Shown: positions 1-13,641, numbered from the stretch's first letter. The stretch: 64,000 nt of DNA from Archegozetes longisetosus (GCA_018873245.2 JAEMBT020000007.1:7409129-7473128); one strand, 5' to 3'. Numbers and translations: made by a program. The notes: a model not told the origin generated them from the sequence alone.

Positions 1-1936
1 AGCTACTCTAAAATTGAAGAACAATTTTCCCATTGAAATCAATTAGAATTTTAGATTGAGGGCTGCTTGAAAATTTGCTCCAGACTAGACTTCAATTACT
101 AGCCGATCATCTATTATACAATTTAGTACAGTCGTTTCCATTTAGAGTGAACGAATCGATCCAGACAAAAGCATTCACTATAAGTGGGGATTCAACATTA
201 CATCCATATGGGATTTAAGGGATTTGTGTTCGGTATACAATATTGACTGTAATAGAATTTTCCGACAACAATCCTCATTAAAAAACAGAAAAAGTAATTA
301 TTACTGAATACATTAGTTGCATACATATTTATGAGCTTAGTAATTCTAAATCATTTGCATCACATCACAGGTTTATACTCGATCTGCTCGATCAAACTAA
401 AACAATGTATAGCAACGAGAAATGGTGTGTTGCTATGGCAACATTTCTGTTATCATAATATTTCATAAAATGTAAGATTCAAATCTTAATCACATTAGAT
501 AATAAAGGGAATAACAATTAAAAGTTAAGTTAAAAACGATGCTCGTCACATGGCTTGACTGCTCTCCTAGTAGTTATCCATAATTTTAATGTTCCGAACT
601 TTACAGTTTGCAGATTGAAATTATTAGAAAAAGCAAAACACGTAAAATCGGTTCAAAGAGTATTGTTTAAACTAAGTATTTTCGTGCACCAAGAGTTTAG
701 GGATCATTAATATTTTTAAATTGCATTTGCATACACTGAAACTTTTTGGACAAATTATAGAACTCTAATAATACCAGTAATTTAGTTACATAATAGATCT
801 CATGTGTTTGTTTAATATTTTAACACATTTTAATATGCTTGAAAAAGTCCGGAAATGATGCGTAAGAAGTAGGTTTCAGAGGGAAAAGTTATAAAATTGA
901 TAGAAACAATATTAGGTGACCAAATATGCTCTACTTTGCGAACAATTGATTGATAGGGAAATAGAAAAACTTGATTAATAGAACGACTGAAAACCAAAGA
1001 TTAAGCATCTTATTAATAACATTGATCCCTGAAAGAACAGAACTGCCTTACTAAACTATGAATAAGTAAATAAAATTTTATTACTTGATAATCCCTTAAT
1101 TTTAATCTGTACGTATCAGCCATAGTTCCGGATTTAAGCATATTTCAAATAAATAACTAAGTTATAATCGATTGATATTAATCATACTGTATATGAGATA
1201 AAGAATTCCTCTGGATTAAATTTAGCTTAATCCCGAACACTTTGATTCAAAGAGACTATGCGATTCAGATATCTAACATGCTAACAACGTGCCCAAAAAA
1301 TTCCTTAGTTATCTGTTTCACAGAAAAAGATAAATCTAATTGTTTCTTTGACTTTGAAAAGGATCTAAAGACCGCTATTTCATAATCTTATAGCAATACA
1401 CAACATAAGTACAACATAAGAATGCTTAAGTATTGATTAAAAAATCTTGTTTATTGCATGTAACTAAAAAAAATATTAATATTCTTCTGATTGACATTTT
1501 CATGTGATGAAAAAAACAAACCTTCGGATCACATGTTGGTTTATCAGAATTTCTCACGTCAAAACTTAGTTTTGTACTATGTACTTGTTTAATAATTTTA
1601 TTATTACAATACTTTAGGCTAAGAAATTTTTAAGAAATACTAAATCTTAAAACAAACCTATAAACTAGCTCTATTGACCTGTTGCTAGGATTTGTAGTCA
1701 ACTGCAATTACTAGCTATTTAATTCTTACTCAACAATTACTTTGAAATTCTGCTTCTACTTTCCTAAGATTGTTTGTATTCATACTGATTTTGTCTGATT
1801 CCAAGTATTTTCTTAACTTTGATCATCTTCCAAAGCCGACACATTTTCCAAGTAATCCCACACTTGCGACGCTAGAGCCGGAGCCAGCAATCGGAACCAG
1901 AGATACAGGTTGACCCCTGTTATACATATTATTTGT

Positions 1937-2079
1937 ATATGTATCCTGTTTTTGAAGAAGTGCCTTAGCAAATATGCCTTTTACTATGCATACCATTGAA
2001 TTCAATATAGAAATTTTTTAACGCATATTAAAGGCCTATTCGCTAAGGCACTTCTTCAAAAACAGGTTACGTATACCTT
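1937..2079. repeat. Inverted repeat, arms about 45 nt, loop about 43 nt
   Basis: The left arm (about 1937-1984) and the reverse complement of the right arm (about 2028-2079) share CCTGTTTTTGAAGAAG followed by TGCCTTAGC without mismatch. They then differ at only a couple of positions up to GCCTTT. The near identity suggests a recent fold-back element or a transcribed hairpin. No coding potential is evident in it. Confidence 0.85.
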
Positions 2080-5000
2080 TCGCCAATACATAGAAATTTA
2101 TTTTTCACGCAATAAATTCCATAATTTGAATTTTCTGATATTAATAATTCGATCAAATTTAATCAAAATGAATTTATTCTTAAATTAACTGAAATGTAAC
2201 GTATATTTGAATGAACTATTCAAGCTAGATATTTGCTCGTTTACTATTGGAAGGAAAGCAATTCCCTGCCTCCGCTATTAATATTTAATATCAATGTGTT
2301 GAATGTATGCAAAATATCAAATTTAAACTTGTCTGATTTCCAATGATGCCCAAATTTTGGTTTAAGTTTAAGAAATTAGATTGATATACAAAGAATAATC
2401 TAACTTAAGAGTTTATGTAAGGCAGTTTTTGCGTTTGCTATTTATTTTATGACATAATTCAAGTTGACTTATTGTCCACCTCTGCATTGGATAATAGCTA
2501 ATGTACTTTGTATTGTGCTGGATGCCATTTATTTCGTTTAACTTATAAAAAAACTTTATACTTTTATGAGATATTCTCAGATAATCCCTAAAGAGTTGTC
2601 AACTAGTCTTTTGGCCAATGTTCTGACTGACACGATGTCTCTTTGGACCTCAGCCGTTTTTACACGTGACAAGCATTCTGAAATCAAACAAATCCATTGA
2701 CATCTTATGATACAATTCTCTTATAGTGACTGATATTTAGCCTTGAGTGTAAACATCCATTTTGAGGATTTTCATGAGTCACAAGATAGGTTCTAAATTG
2801 ATTTAAATTTGAAGTAAAGACAGATACTCTTGTGAACAGAATGGGCTAAAGTCTGACAATTTTCTAAACCAAATCAACTAAAGTGTTGTCATAAGACCTG
2901 TTCGTTTGTCGCTATCGGTCTTTTTGTTGGTTTATGTAATTTACAATACCGTTTGCATCATGTTTTACAGCTCAAAGTTTATCCGATAAAGTCATCACTA
3001 TTTTTATACTCCTTTTCTTGTCTTCAAATATTTATAATTTTACCACTTCTGCAATAAAACCTAATGACACAAACTTTTCCGGAATTGAGACAATCGGGTG
3101 AAATAAAAAGTTTTAAATTTAAATTTTATGTAACTGTTGAGACTCGAATAGGTGAAGTTTTTCAATTACTCTATTTGAATAACTTGACGATAAATAATAT
3201 CTTATGAAAATGACTAACTTTAGAAATAATATCTCTCTTCTCAAAAAGCAAACTTTAATTTGAGCTCAAGTTTACTAGACTTTAAGCTAAAAATAGTATA
3301 CTATTTGAAACTTTAGTACACATACAATGATTTATCTAATTATTAACGGTTTTAATGTCGGCTAATTTTGTGCATTTTAACAAATTTAAATAATTTTTAT
3401 GTAAATACAGTAAACTTATTTGCAGCATAAATCAGTTCTAGCCGAAGGATTTCAGAGCCGAACAGCGATTGCAAGATCTGATAAATTATAAATATATTTA
3501 TTTCTTTATACCAAAAGAAAGAATTGAATGATTAAATTTTGATGCACAAGACCTCCCCAGACGTTGTTGTCTAATCAATACATTATGCATTTGTCAGTTA
3601 CCATCTATTCTCACATATGAACATCTAAACAGATAAACAGATATTTCTATAACTTAAGTAAGAATAACTTGAGTTAAACTTTAATCAAAAAACTTGATGA
3701 GAACTCGATTCTTGTTAGTGATTGATTTGTTATGAATGAAAGATGAGTTCAATCAAATCTATTGAAGATAGTACACACTTGGGGATAATAGTGAATATTT
3801 AGTTGTAATCACAAAGTAATTGTATGCATCCGTTCTACGCAAACACTCAATAGATTATTTTTAAGCAACTGATAATTCAATTAGGACAATTGAATAAGTT
3901 TACTATTTATAGTATCTCTAAATCCCTTAATTCTCCAATCATTTCACTGCGTATGAACAAAAGAAACAAAATTCCACCTTTATATCATATGGATTGATTG
4001 GATTGGCATATTCTGTCTCTTTTAAAAGTTTCAGAAATCATTTTGATTTGAAATCTCCCTTGAAATGAAAAATCATATAAATTCATTGAATATATCTGAT
4101 CTTTTTAATGATTATTTTTGCAAATTTGATTCGACTTGGAGCTAGATCATTCAGAGTCATTTGAATTTGAGCTTTGATCAATGAATAAAGTGATACCACA
4201 ATATAGTTAATCAATTCAGACCGACAATTCACATTCGCTATTACCAGGCTTCGCTATGAACAGGCCAAAATTAGTGGAATCAAATATTTCGAGATCGGAC
4301 TAATGTGCTCATTATATTGTAGTGTTACTGTATTTGGTCGTTCTAAAACAGAGATATAGATACTTGATAGAAAGGAAATAAGAATTCTAGAGAAAACAGA
4401 TCCCTGTCGGAGAGAGAATTCAGAAAGGATACAGGATCTCCACGAATTACTTGATCCTTGGAAAATAGATGCTATTCTGGCAAATTTCTATTTAGAAATA
4501 GAATATTTTCTCTAAGATTTAAACAGAAACTTATGAAATCAATTATCTTAGGTTGAAAAATAGTAAAGCACGTTTACGGAAGTTTACGGAATGTAAAGCA
4601 CAACCAAAACTACTGCAAATAAAAAATGCGAGCTCGTGCTCAACAATCATATGTAAAAATTTCACTGTAAAGCCTTGTAAGTGCACACATTAGCACGATC
4701 TTCAACAATATAAGAGATAACATGACATCTCAAGTGTCTAGATAATTATCTACCTATAGACTGTGTTATAATCTATAACCTATAACCTGTACTCGGAAAA
4801 TCGAGTTAGCTGGCACCAGAATTCAATATTTCATAAAAAATAGTATAAATTTCTGAATTTAATTAAGTAGTTTTTATTGTTTTCAGTATGTACAAGTTAA
4901 TTTATCAATGTGTTTACTTTAGCACCAGATAAATTTTAAGATTTTCTTGATAAGCACTTGGGTTTTTCAGTACTGCGAAAGTTTTTTAATGGGACCCTTC

Positions 5001-5313
5001 GGCCAATAAGTGTACATAGAATCAGACTTCGGTCCAGAATTGATGCCTTTTACAACCAGAAAACCAGACTTTATTCTAGCCTACCCAGTTTAATACCAAA
5101 CAATTGGCAATATTCGTAAAGACCTCTACATATTTTCTGTTTTTTATAATGGTGGTTGAAAATGATGCATCAAAGCGCTAAAGTGTGAAGATCGCTTTTA
5201 CACACTTGCAATCTTTATTTTAACTAAAAACGCAGGAAGTATTATTTTCAGACTCTGGCTGCTCAACTTTATATTTAAGGTGACATTATGTATAAAAATA
5301 GTTGATATAATTG

Positions 5314-5351
5314 ATTAACTGGTATTATTAACTGGTATTATTAACTGGTAT
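5314..5351 (+). repeat. Three-copy tandem repeat, period about 13
   Basis: The unit TTAACTGGTATTA occurs three times head to tail in intergenic DNA. It is a simple minisatellite with no other visible role. Confidence 0.9.
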
Positions 5352-5834
5352 TTACTTTAATGACTAGAAATAATAGAAATTGGGGAATGAGTTGCACAAA
5401 TCAAATATTTGCTATAACAATTACTGTCTAATTGCGTCATTTTTACGTTATTGTATAACTTTCTATTAATACTTTGACTCTGAAGAAAATATTGCAATCC
5501 ATTGGAAACCCCCTGCGTTTGATAGATACTATTCATAAAGGTTGATTTATAACTATCGATATGAATGGTCGACATATGTACGTTATATTACTTTAGCGTC
5601 ATAGGTTTCCAAGTTTACAATCATGAGTATTGTCTTACGAACAATTGGCATTCTTTTACACGTAACTCAACTTTATGACTGTGTTTAAAACAAATTTCAA
5701 TTCAATTTTCTGTTGCCAGATAATCAAATTACAGAGAACTCTAGTGAAATACTAAGTTTATTCGTCTAGACAATTGAAGTAACTAGAAATTGCTTAACGA
5801 TATCAAATAATGATGCAATACTGTTGTCAATTGA

Positions 5835-6020
5835 TGAAAATGAATGGTGCACCAAAGCAGGTTTTAAGCGACCGCCCCTTGCTCTCAACTGCCCCCGCAC
5901 TGTGAACCGCCCCACACTATTACTTACTCATGGATCTAAAATTAGAACCACCTGGACTACGAACTACTTAAGATATGGAGAATCGAAGAGTACCACACCA
6001 ACGCCACCCACGGCTCGAAT
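5835..6020. other. GC-rich patch in AT-rich DNA, origin unknown
   Basis: This patch is much richer in C and G than its surroundings, with runs such as CGACCGCCCC and CTGCCCCCGC. The plus strand is open for 87 codons (5824-6087), but the translation ends in low-complexity hydrophobic residues and resembles nothing I know. It could be a fragment of an inserted element or a decayed exon. Confidence 0.35.
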
Positions 6021-8257
6021 GTATATTTTTTTAATAATTGAAATGCTAAAATTATTAATCATTGCCGTCTCTATTATTGCGCAATAGTTTACTGAAAGGC
6101 GAGCATCGTTTTTCAAATTATTTACTAATTCGGATCAAATTTAATCAAATACTAGAAATGTTGGTGATATTCTTGGTGGGGCTGCTACTAAAGGTGTCCA
6201 ATTATTAATGATTGTTCCAGCATTCAGAAAAGATATCTTTATAAAAAGCAATTATATATTTAACGTTTTTGCGGATGCAACGCTATCCTACATAGAACTG
6301 AAAACAATTATAATTTGAAAATGACCAAGCTATCAGATAATCTCTTTATTGATTTTTAGGTACCAAATTTGTTGAAATGTTACATAAAGCGGTTATGCGG
6401 TTCCAAACCGCGGTTTTATGAATAAGAACTGCCCCTCACTAGGTCCTTTACAAAAATTGTAATCGGACTAGTGCTGTAAAAAGAAAGTTTTTGCGAACCT
6501 GCCATTGAAAAATATAAACCTCACAATGCATAGCATGAACTTTCTACTAAAACAAAAACAAATTGATATTATTAAAAATCGTTGACTAATTAATTAATGT
6601 TGAAGTTTATTTGAACTATTCTCTATAATTATTTTTAAAAAATACAGACGATCGCCAAACAGTATTTAACAAAAAACGTTCACTTTCTATATACAAATTT
6701 TCTGATTCGCGATATGAATTAATTTGACTTTTAAACTTATTTTTAAAAATATCTAAAACGATCTTATTTGTGTAGGCTTAAAAATGAACATCAAATACAT
6801 TTTATTTTGTTTCGTTAATCTAGTAATAGTTAACATTTGAATGATAGTAAAACTTGCAGCCCATTGGAATATCTCTAGAAAGTTTCTCATTAAAAGAAAA
6901 TTTCTAGAAATTTTCCAACACCAAGCCGTAATGAACCATAGTTAAATTACCCAAACATTGTCAAAGTGATAAGTTGTGACATTTTCAAGATTGAGACAAA
7001 GCACAACAAAACTATTTATGGTTAGCTAAAAACTATTTATCGTTAGCTAAATACTGACCTAAACTATTGTAATGTGGGTGATTCTAGGTATTTGTTAACT
7101 GAAATAGGTATGACTTTGAAGACTATACCAGTAAAATAAAAGTATTTATTGAGCTAGTGTTGATAACAGAGTCTAGTCATATTACCTTACCTAATATCAG
7201 TTTCATACCTTACCTTCATAGCTAAGTTTTATGTTTAGTCATGCTTCTGGTATTTAAACTATTCTTTTGAGATCCCCTCGAAGACAAATCTATGTACTTA
7301 AAGGTTACCTCCTATCCTGTATTTCACTGAAAAAACGTCTACTAAACTTCATTGAACTTCAATTGGGTTCAAATAACTTTACACGAATGATATGGTTGAT
7401 GTTATATTTTCACTTAGTTTTAATAGGATGATTACGATTTCGGACAGTCCTACCTATGATAGTTTTCTGTAGCATTTCATTTTGTCCTTACACTTTTATC
7501 AAAACACTGATAACACCTGAGTACAGATGTAAAATTGCGTATCATATTGAGGACACATAACAGGACTCATAACTTTAGCCCATTATAAAGCAAAACAACT
7601 TTTCCTAACAATCATTACTTCGTTTATGTCTATCTCTAATTCATATTAATTTATATCCATTCTTTGTGTTTATGTTGCTAAACTTCAAGACCTCTGTTTG
7701 TGATTGATTTAAATGAACGATACAAGTGTGGGTCAAATGATTTTTAGGACTAACAGTTCGAACTTCACTTCTTTTCTGCTTTGATCAGTTTTAAGTCAGT
7801 CTATTGTTATTCAGAGAGGAATCCATAAGCCATTGCGAATATGATTTTTTCAAACGTTTCAAAAACGTTTATGACACTTCAACTAAAGAAAAGTTTGTTA
7901 AAACAAATTTACGACAAACTATCCATTATTAGAAGAAAAGTTGGATTTGCCACTAATAGGAATTAAGTGAAGTGAAGGCGATCATTATAATGATCATAAA
8001 TTGGGAGATGTTTGAGTAGATCGTAAATACTTTAATATGGATTTCAAGTTCACTTTTATATGTTTCATAAAAGTAATGAAAGAAGCGAAATCGTAAAGAT
8101 TTTTTTAACACTTCTAGAATAAATAAGACAAGTCTTTCTAGCCCTCAGTTCTTAGAATCTCCATAAAATCGGCTCCAATGATCCTCTAATTCTAACCAGT
8201 TCCGATTATATGTCGTTTGCATCTCAACAAACAAATATTGTTATGATTGCAGGAGTG

Positions 8258-8336
8258 CCATAGTTATGATCGCAAGAGTGCTATAGAGTCGTATCTGTAA
8301 GTGAACTAAGAATCGAGTTAGGACTGTATAGCAATG
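8258..8336. mobile_element. Possible degenerate copy of short TIR element family A
   Basis: It contains AGTGCTATAGAG on the left and CTGTATAGCAATGACC on the right, the same end motif seen at 15791, 55310, 57195 and 58812. The left terminus is degenerate, so its limits are approximate. Confidence 0.45.
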
Positions 8337-8492
8337 ACCGAACAAATAGTGTATTATGTGTATTATTACGATTGAATGTTTGAAAGCGGAGAGGGATTTC
8401 ACTAAGAGCTAATTGATTGACACAATAAGTTGAAAACTACGCATTCATAATATTTCATAAATGTGATTCGTTCACCGCGGCTACCGGTGACA

Positions 8493-8500
8493 TATATAAA
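8493..8500 (+). promoter_or_regulatory. Candidate TATA box of the peptide precursor gene
   Basis: TATATAAA lies about 410 bp upstream of the first ATG, just after a locally GC-richer stretch (CACCGCGGCTACCGGTG). A good donor (GTGAGT at 8675) downstream suggests a non-coding first exon from about 8525 to 8674. Its acceptor may be near 8880. No transcript evidence was available. Confidence 0.5.
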
Positions 8501-8910
8501 CTCTGCGTTTGCTCCAATCAACCAAAATCCTCTTTGAAGACTCGCGATTACCTTTACAGTTGTGCGTGATTTCACGTTCTCTTATCTGTTTTTCTCATTT
8601 GATAAGTGTTCTTTAAAAATATATTTCTCTTCTATTCCTTTCATTTACCTGGTGTTCATTCACTCAAAACAATTGTGAGTTATCTTCTAAAGATATTCTA
8701 TTTTTACCAGTGCATCAATCCATGCAATTACCCAACTTCTTCATATTAGTTTATGTCAAGTTCATCAGACAAAACACGTATCAGTGATAACCTCAGCTTT
8801 TAATTATAATAAACTTTTGTGCGAATAGTTGAGCAAATAATAAGACTTTTAAAAAGGATTTAAGCGAAATATTGAAGCAGTAGAAATCAGGAAAACTTTT
8901 CAATAGATAA

Positions 8911-11900
8911 ATGATGAGTTTGGGTGGAAAGTATATAAAGCTGTTGACCCTATCAACTACATTAGTAGTTATTTTGGTCATACACGAGGCAATGGCTAAA
9001 CCTGTTCAAGAACAACAAAAGAGGTAAGTGTTGATTCACCCAATCTTTTTATCCTTTTTTATTAGTTTAGTCAATCAGTTTTGTGCCTCCAGATTGTTGT
9101 GTAATTAGAGACAGAAACAAACTACAGTCAAATGGAAGCTTAAGTTCCGAATTTCATCAATTTTCCTCAATTTTAAGTATCTTAATTGAAAACTTTAAAA
9201 ATAAAGTATTTAATAACCCTAAATACATAAATCTTAATCGAGAACTAATTCGGACAAAGATTTCTTATGGTTGGAAAAGGAGGCTGAAAAGAAGAAATTC
9301 ATGACACTTTAGCCTTCTTTTCCAATAAGAAATCTTTATCCGAATTTGTTCTTGATTAAGATTCATGTATTTAGGGTGATCAAAGATACTTGATATTTTA
9401 AAAATTCGAGTTAAAGTACTTAAAATTGACGAAATTGATGAAATTCGAAAGTTAAGCCTCCATATGATTGTAGTTTATGTTTTTGTCTCTAACTATACAA
9501 TATTTCTGATAGATACCTGAAGGCGCAAAACTTATTAACCAAACTAATATATACAGTATGTTCGATTCAGTGCTATCAAGTTTTGTCTTCTATTCGGATA
9601 ATATTAAAGTTACAACTTTATAGCACTCGTCACACTATGTACAGCATTCAATTCTCAGTCACTCAAAAATATTTATTAGGACCTGATAGACGAATAGATA
9701 AAATTTTTACTGATTAACTTCAACCTTATTTGATGTGAAAATCAAACATAAGTGTTTAATTACTTTATCTGAATGTGATTTAGTTTTAGTAGTAAACTGA
9801 CAATATAGAGACTAAAATAAGTGTAATCTTTATTTTGTTTTGCATTGTTGTAACAGTTTCATGTGCTATACAACACTATACAAACATTGTACACAATACA
9901 ATAGCTATTCTCCAATGTATTTTCAATGAAGGGCTAGAACTTGTTGAGGAAGTTGATGGCAACTTCAATAACTTTCTCATTATATAAAAATCAATCTGAC
10001 GCAACAAACAACCAGTGATTCTATATTTGATTGTGTTTTGAGCACTCAGCACAATCAATTATTAAATCCTTTTCTAACTCTCATTAGCCACTATCTACTG
10101 GCAAAACTTCTCAATTTCGCACTCTTTACATAAGCTAATTTCTGGATCATTTTTCAACCATCCATTCTTCAACTGAAATGTTTGATTGACTCGGAAAGAG
10201 TTAGCGAGGTTGATATTACTTCACAAGTTCAGACTTAGATCGTATTCATTAGAGGAAACGAGTTACTGTTACACTTTTCCTAACTTGTGAACTTCTGAGA
10301 ACTTAAAAAATGCAGAAATTTAATACGAAAACTTTGACGAACTAAACATCTAAACTTAAAAAGATCTTAAAAATTCAATACCCAGAGTAATATGAGAGTT
10401 TGTCTAGAAAATACTGAAATTCAAATCGATTCAATTTGGAAATCGATCAAAATGAAGTAAATATCAATTTCTGGATCATATCTTTAACTCGTAATTTATA
10501 TTTTATCGATTGAACAAATAGAAGTTGAGGCCTATAAAAGTAAATTGTTATTAGTTATCCTTTATTTATTACGTGAATCCAATTGTTTATCGACAGATAA
10601 ATAACCCTAAAGACAGTAATTAGGTGAAATTTCGTGCGTAAGTGCTGTTATATTATCTCGATTGATAAAATACAAACCCATTATATTTACTACTGTCCCG
10701 CTAACCAATTATCTAAAAATTGCATTAAATTATCATTAGATTTGAAGCACTAAAAGTTGTTTTTGTGGATGAAAATTGTGGATGAAAAGTTCAGTTGAAT
10801 TTATTTAGTGTATTTATTTAGTGTGGGAGCCGTCACAGTAATAGTTACCCAAATCAGATTAGTCCTCAATTGAAACGGCATAAAGAGTCTGGTGTTTATC
10901 AAAAAACCCAATTTTCTGGTTACATCCTATTACCTGAGAGTTAATACCTGCATAATGGTTTATATTTTAGAGTTTTATCAAAATTAATTCCTGAACTTAC
11001 AGGATTTGTGTAATAAGTTTTTATGATATAATTTAGTCACGAGAATATATAAAGGATTTTGTTCGCAATATCATAAGGATTTCGTTTACATCACAAAAAT
11101 TCTATCTTTACTCAAAACAAACTCATTATTACTTCTTTTACGATAAATACTCAGCAATAAAGTTGTAATTATTTGATTAATGATCAAAGTTATAAGTATT
11201 AGAAAGCTATCTGACATCTAGTTTTTCTAACTCTTAAATAGTTATTAATGAGTGTTTGCTGTCTTGTAAGATATGTAGAAGCTGAACAAAACAAATCGTT
11301 TGCTTCTGGTTATTCGGTAATATGAAGGCATTTATTTCAATCATTATTTCACTAATTGCCAATCAATCTATTTTAGTTTGTTTGATTCCGTCTTAAAGGA
11401 TTAACTAATCATAACAATACTATATATATATAACAAAATTAAGCGTTATGACTCAAAACTTAAGCATTAGTTTATGAGATTCACGGCTAAAATAAGTTAT
11501 CTTCAGTGTTGGTAGTTTTCTGAGGGCGGATGACGTTATACTTTGTGATAACTTTTACTGATAAGTAGTGTCGTAGTACAAACTTTACTTAAAGGACCCG
11601 ACAATCTTTAGTAGGTCACAATTCGGTATTTTAGAAAATACAATCAACTTCCAGCCTGAATTAAGCAATTTTTATTGTTTAAAATATATATAAGCTTATT
11701 TGGAAGTTCACTCATCACTGGATTGGCTTAAAAATTAGGCTAAATTTAAGATTTGTCAACATAAACAGTTGAATTTTAGAGAATGCTTAGTGGGATTGCG
11801 TTTGGCCCATATGTAGTTACGTCGCTACTGATAAGTTGGATAACAATATAGAATGCATATGACAACTAAAGTCTGAATAATTCTGTGTGGACTCATATAT

Positions 11901-13209
11901 TTATTTACTTTAATTTTGTCATAAATAGAACAGTTATCTTAAAAATGGTTAAACACTTTTATCTCTAAATATGATTCTATTGGTAAAGTTAGGGCTTTAT
12001 AGAATCAGTACTAATATAGAAATTTACGATAGCTTTCTATAACCACAAATACTACTTTTAGCTAAATAAAACTTTTCATTATGTTTATATATCGCTTTTA
12101 TACAGTAGTAAACCCATTTGATTAGTAACGTTTATCTACGTTTGTTCTGCAAATAGGATAATCAAACTCAATAGAATCAGAATAATTGCGTCAAATACTG
12201 GCCCAACTAATCATTTTTTCTAAGCATCAGTAAATATTGGAGTAACTCTAAACTTCTTAAAAGCATCTATATTTTCATTATTCTCAATATGATATTTACC
12301 TAAAGGAGAAATCTAAATTTTAATATAGTTGTTTATTTGACGCTATATTTGACATTTTTACTAAATATAAACTGAAATCAATCTGAAACTTTGCAATTTA
12401 CCTTTGATTAGACTAAGCCTTACAATCAAGTTAGAATGCAACGTTAAAACACATACATTTGCGATGAAAATTATTGAGTAAAACATTTTTATTTCTGTTT
12501 CTCAAACATTCTTCTAGTTATTGATTCCCAAAATAACACAATCCTCGTAAACAAGAACATATACTGGTTCATTTCCTTCGAAATCATTTGAATAATTTGA
12601 ATAATTTTCTAATCAATTCTCGATTCCTTTTGTATCCATTAAAGGTTCTAATTATCGATCACAGGATACCTAAACCATTAGTCTAGTCATTTGGTATTTA
12701 ATTGAATTTTATTAGAAGTCAAATTTTGACCATATGAGAGAAAAAGCTTTAATAATGTTTCCTATTTCTAGATTTGTTAACAAAATTCACTTATAGAATG
12801 AAATGTTCAATAAAACATTGAGTGCTGTATATAATTATGTCAACTTCTATAACTTATTCAATTCAACTACAATTGCAATAAAACGCATTTTTATAACAGA
12901 GAGAAGAGAAGCGGTATTTCGGATCAAAGACTTGCCGAATTGGAAACGCTTCTTGAGCTAAAAAAATTGAGAGAAAACTTGAGAACAAGGACTCCAGTGG
13001 CATACGGACTGTTCGATCCAGCCAAGATGTAAGATATTAAAAAACGTTTCTAAACTTTCAATCTAACTAACTCGAACTAAATTTGAATTTTTAGCGGAAA
13101 GAGACGGAAACGAGACCATTATTTCAATGGTAATTACGATAGAATTCTGATGAGAGTAAAAAGTAGGACAGACTCACCAATGATTGAATCTTTGGACTAT
13201 GAAGAGTGA
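8911..13209 (+). CDS. Secreted, amidated neuropeptide/peptide-hormone precursor (unidentified family)
   Basis: Three exons: 8911-9023, 12900-13028 and 13095-13209; 357 nt sum to 118 residues plus stop. The first exon encodes a typical signal peptide (MMSLGGKYIKLL, then a hydrophobic run to HEAMA). Exon 2 opens with a dibasic REKR site. After it comes a 40-residue peptide beginning SGISDQRLAELE and ending GLFDPAKI. It is followed by Gly-Lys-Arg, the standard C-terminal amidation and cleavage signal, and then a further basic RKR. Residues 3-25 of the peptide look helical. The isoleucine codon is split by a 66-nt intron. The rest is an acidic spacer of 35 residues. The layout fits arthropod peptide hormones of the long amidated type (compare CRF-like and calcitonin-like diuretic hormones), but the sequence matches neither from memory, so I do not name it. 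Intron 1 is 3.9 kb. The start could be 8911 or 8914. Confidence 0.8.
9092..9510. repeat. Long hairpin, two arms of about 195 nt around a loop of about 20 nt
   Basis: The left arm (about 9092-9287) matches the reverse complement of the right arm (about 9307-9510) over its whole length. Shared blocks include CGAATTTCATCAATTT, CCCTAAATACAT and AAAGATTTCTTAT, with scattered substitutions and small gaps. The apex is near 9288-9306. It lies in intron 1 of the peptide gene, so every pre-mRNA would contain it. It could be a fold-back transposon or an hpRNA source of small RNAs. The open frame of 73 codons inside the left arm is probably incidental. Confidence 0.9.
9563..9642. mobile_element. Short TIR element family A, copy in peptide-gene intron 1
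   Basis: The left end reads CGATTCAGTGCTAT. The reverse complement of the right end reads GACGAGTGCTATAAAG. The shared core AGTGCTAT defines the family. It has no coding capacity, and its termini are estimated. Confidence 0.55.
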
Positions 13210-13641
13210 AGAAATCAAGTATTACTGAAACTAATGATCAAACAGTTCTCCTAGTCATATTATCTCGTTTGTGAACATTCTCAGCCAAAGCACAATTGAA
13301 TGATCGATTGTTATACTTTTCGACCCATCTAATTATTTATTTCGCTAAACATTAATTTATTATTACTATTTTTTACTTATGTTCTTTCCTGACCATTTAT
13401 TTATTTATTTAACTTATTTAAACAAACACTTGTTTATTAATGAGATTATTACTTATTTATTGCACTATTAAATAATGTAAATCAATTATTTTGTATTAAA
13501 AAACAAAACTATTATTGCTTAATAAGTGGTTTTTAATTAAATTATAATATATATAACTAACGAATAAGTGATACATCAGAGATACATTGTTTTTCTTATA
13601 ATTATTTTCAAATGCTCAACAATTGTTTCTTATGGCAAATA

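Larger units (their letters stand above)
1..8490. other. Gene-poor AT-rich stretch
   Basis: I find no exon chain or recognisable protein in these 8.5 kb. Open frames are short and have no family resemblance. Discrete items inside it are listed separately: an inverted repeat near 1937-2079, a GC-rich patch near 5835-6020, small tandem repeats near 5314-5351, and a small hairpin near 6439-6475 whose arms start CACTAG. Part of it may be upstream regulatory DNA of the peptide gene that starts at 8911. Confidence 0.6.

Noticed and set aside
9083..9304. 73-codon frame in the left hairpin arm
   Set aside because: Lies in a palindromic intron repeat; no domain, and the other arm does not preserve it.
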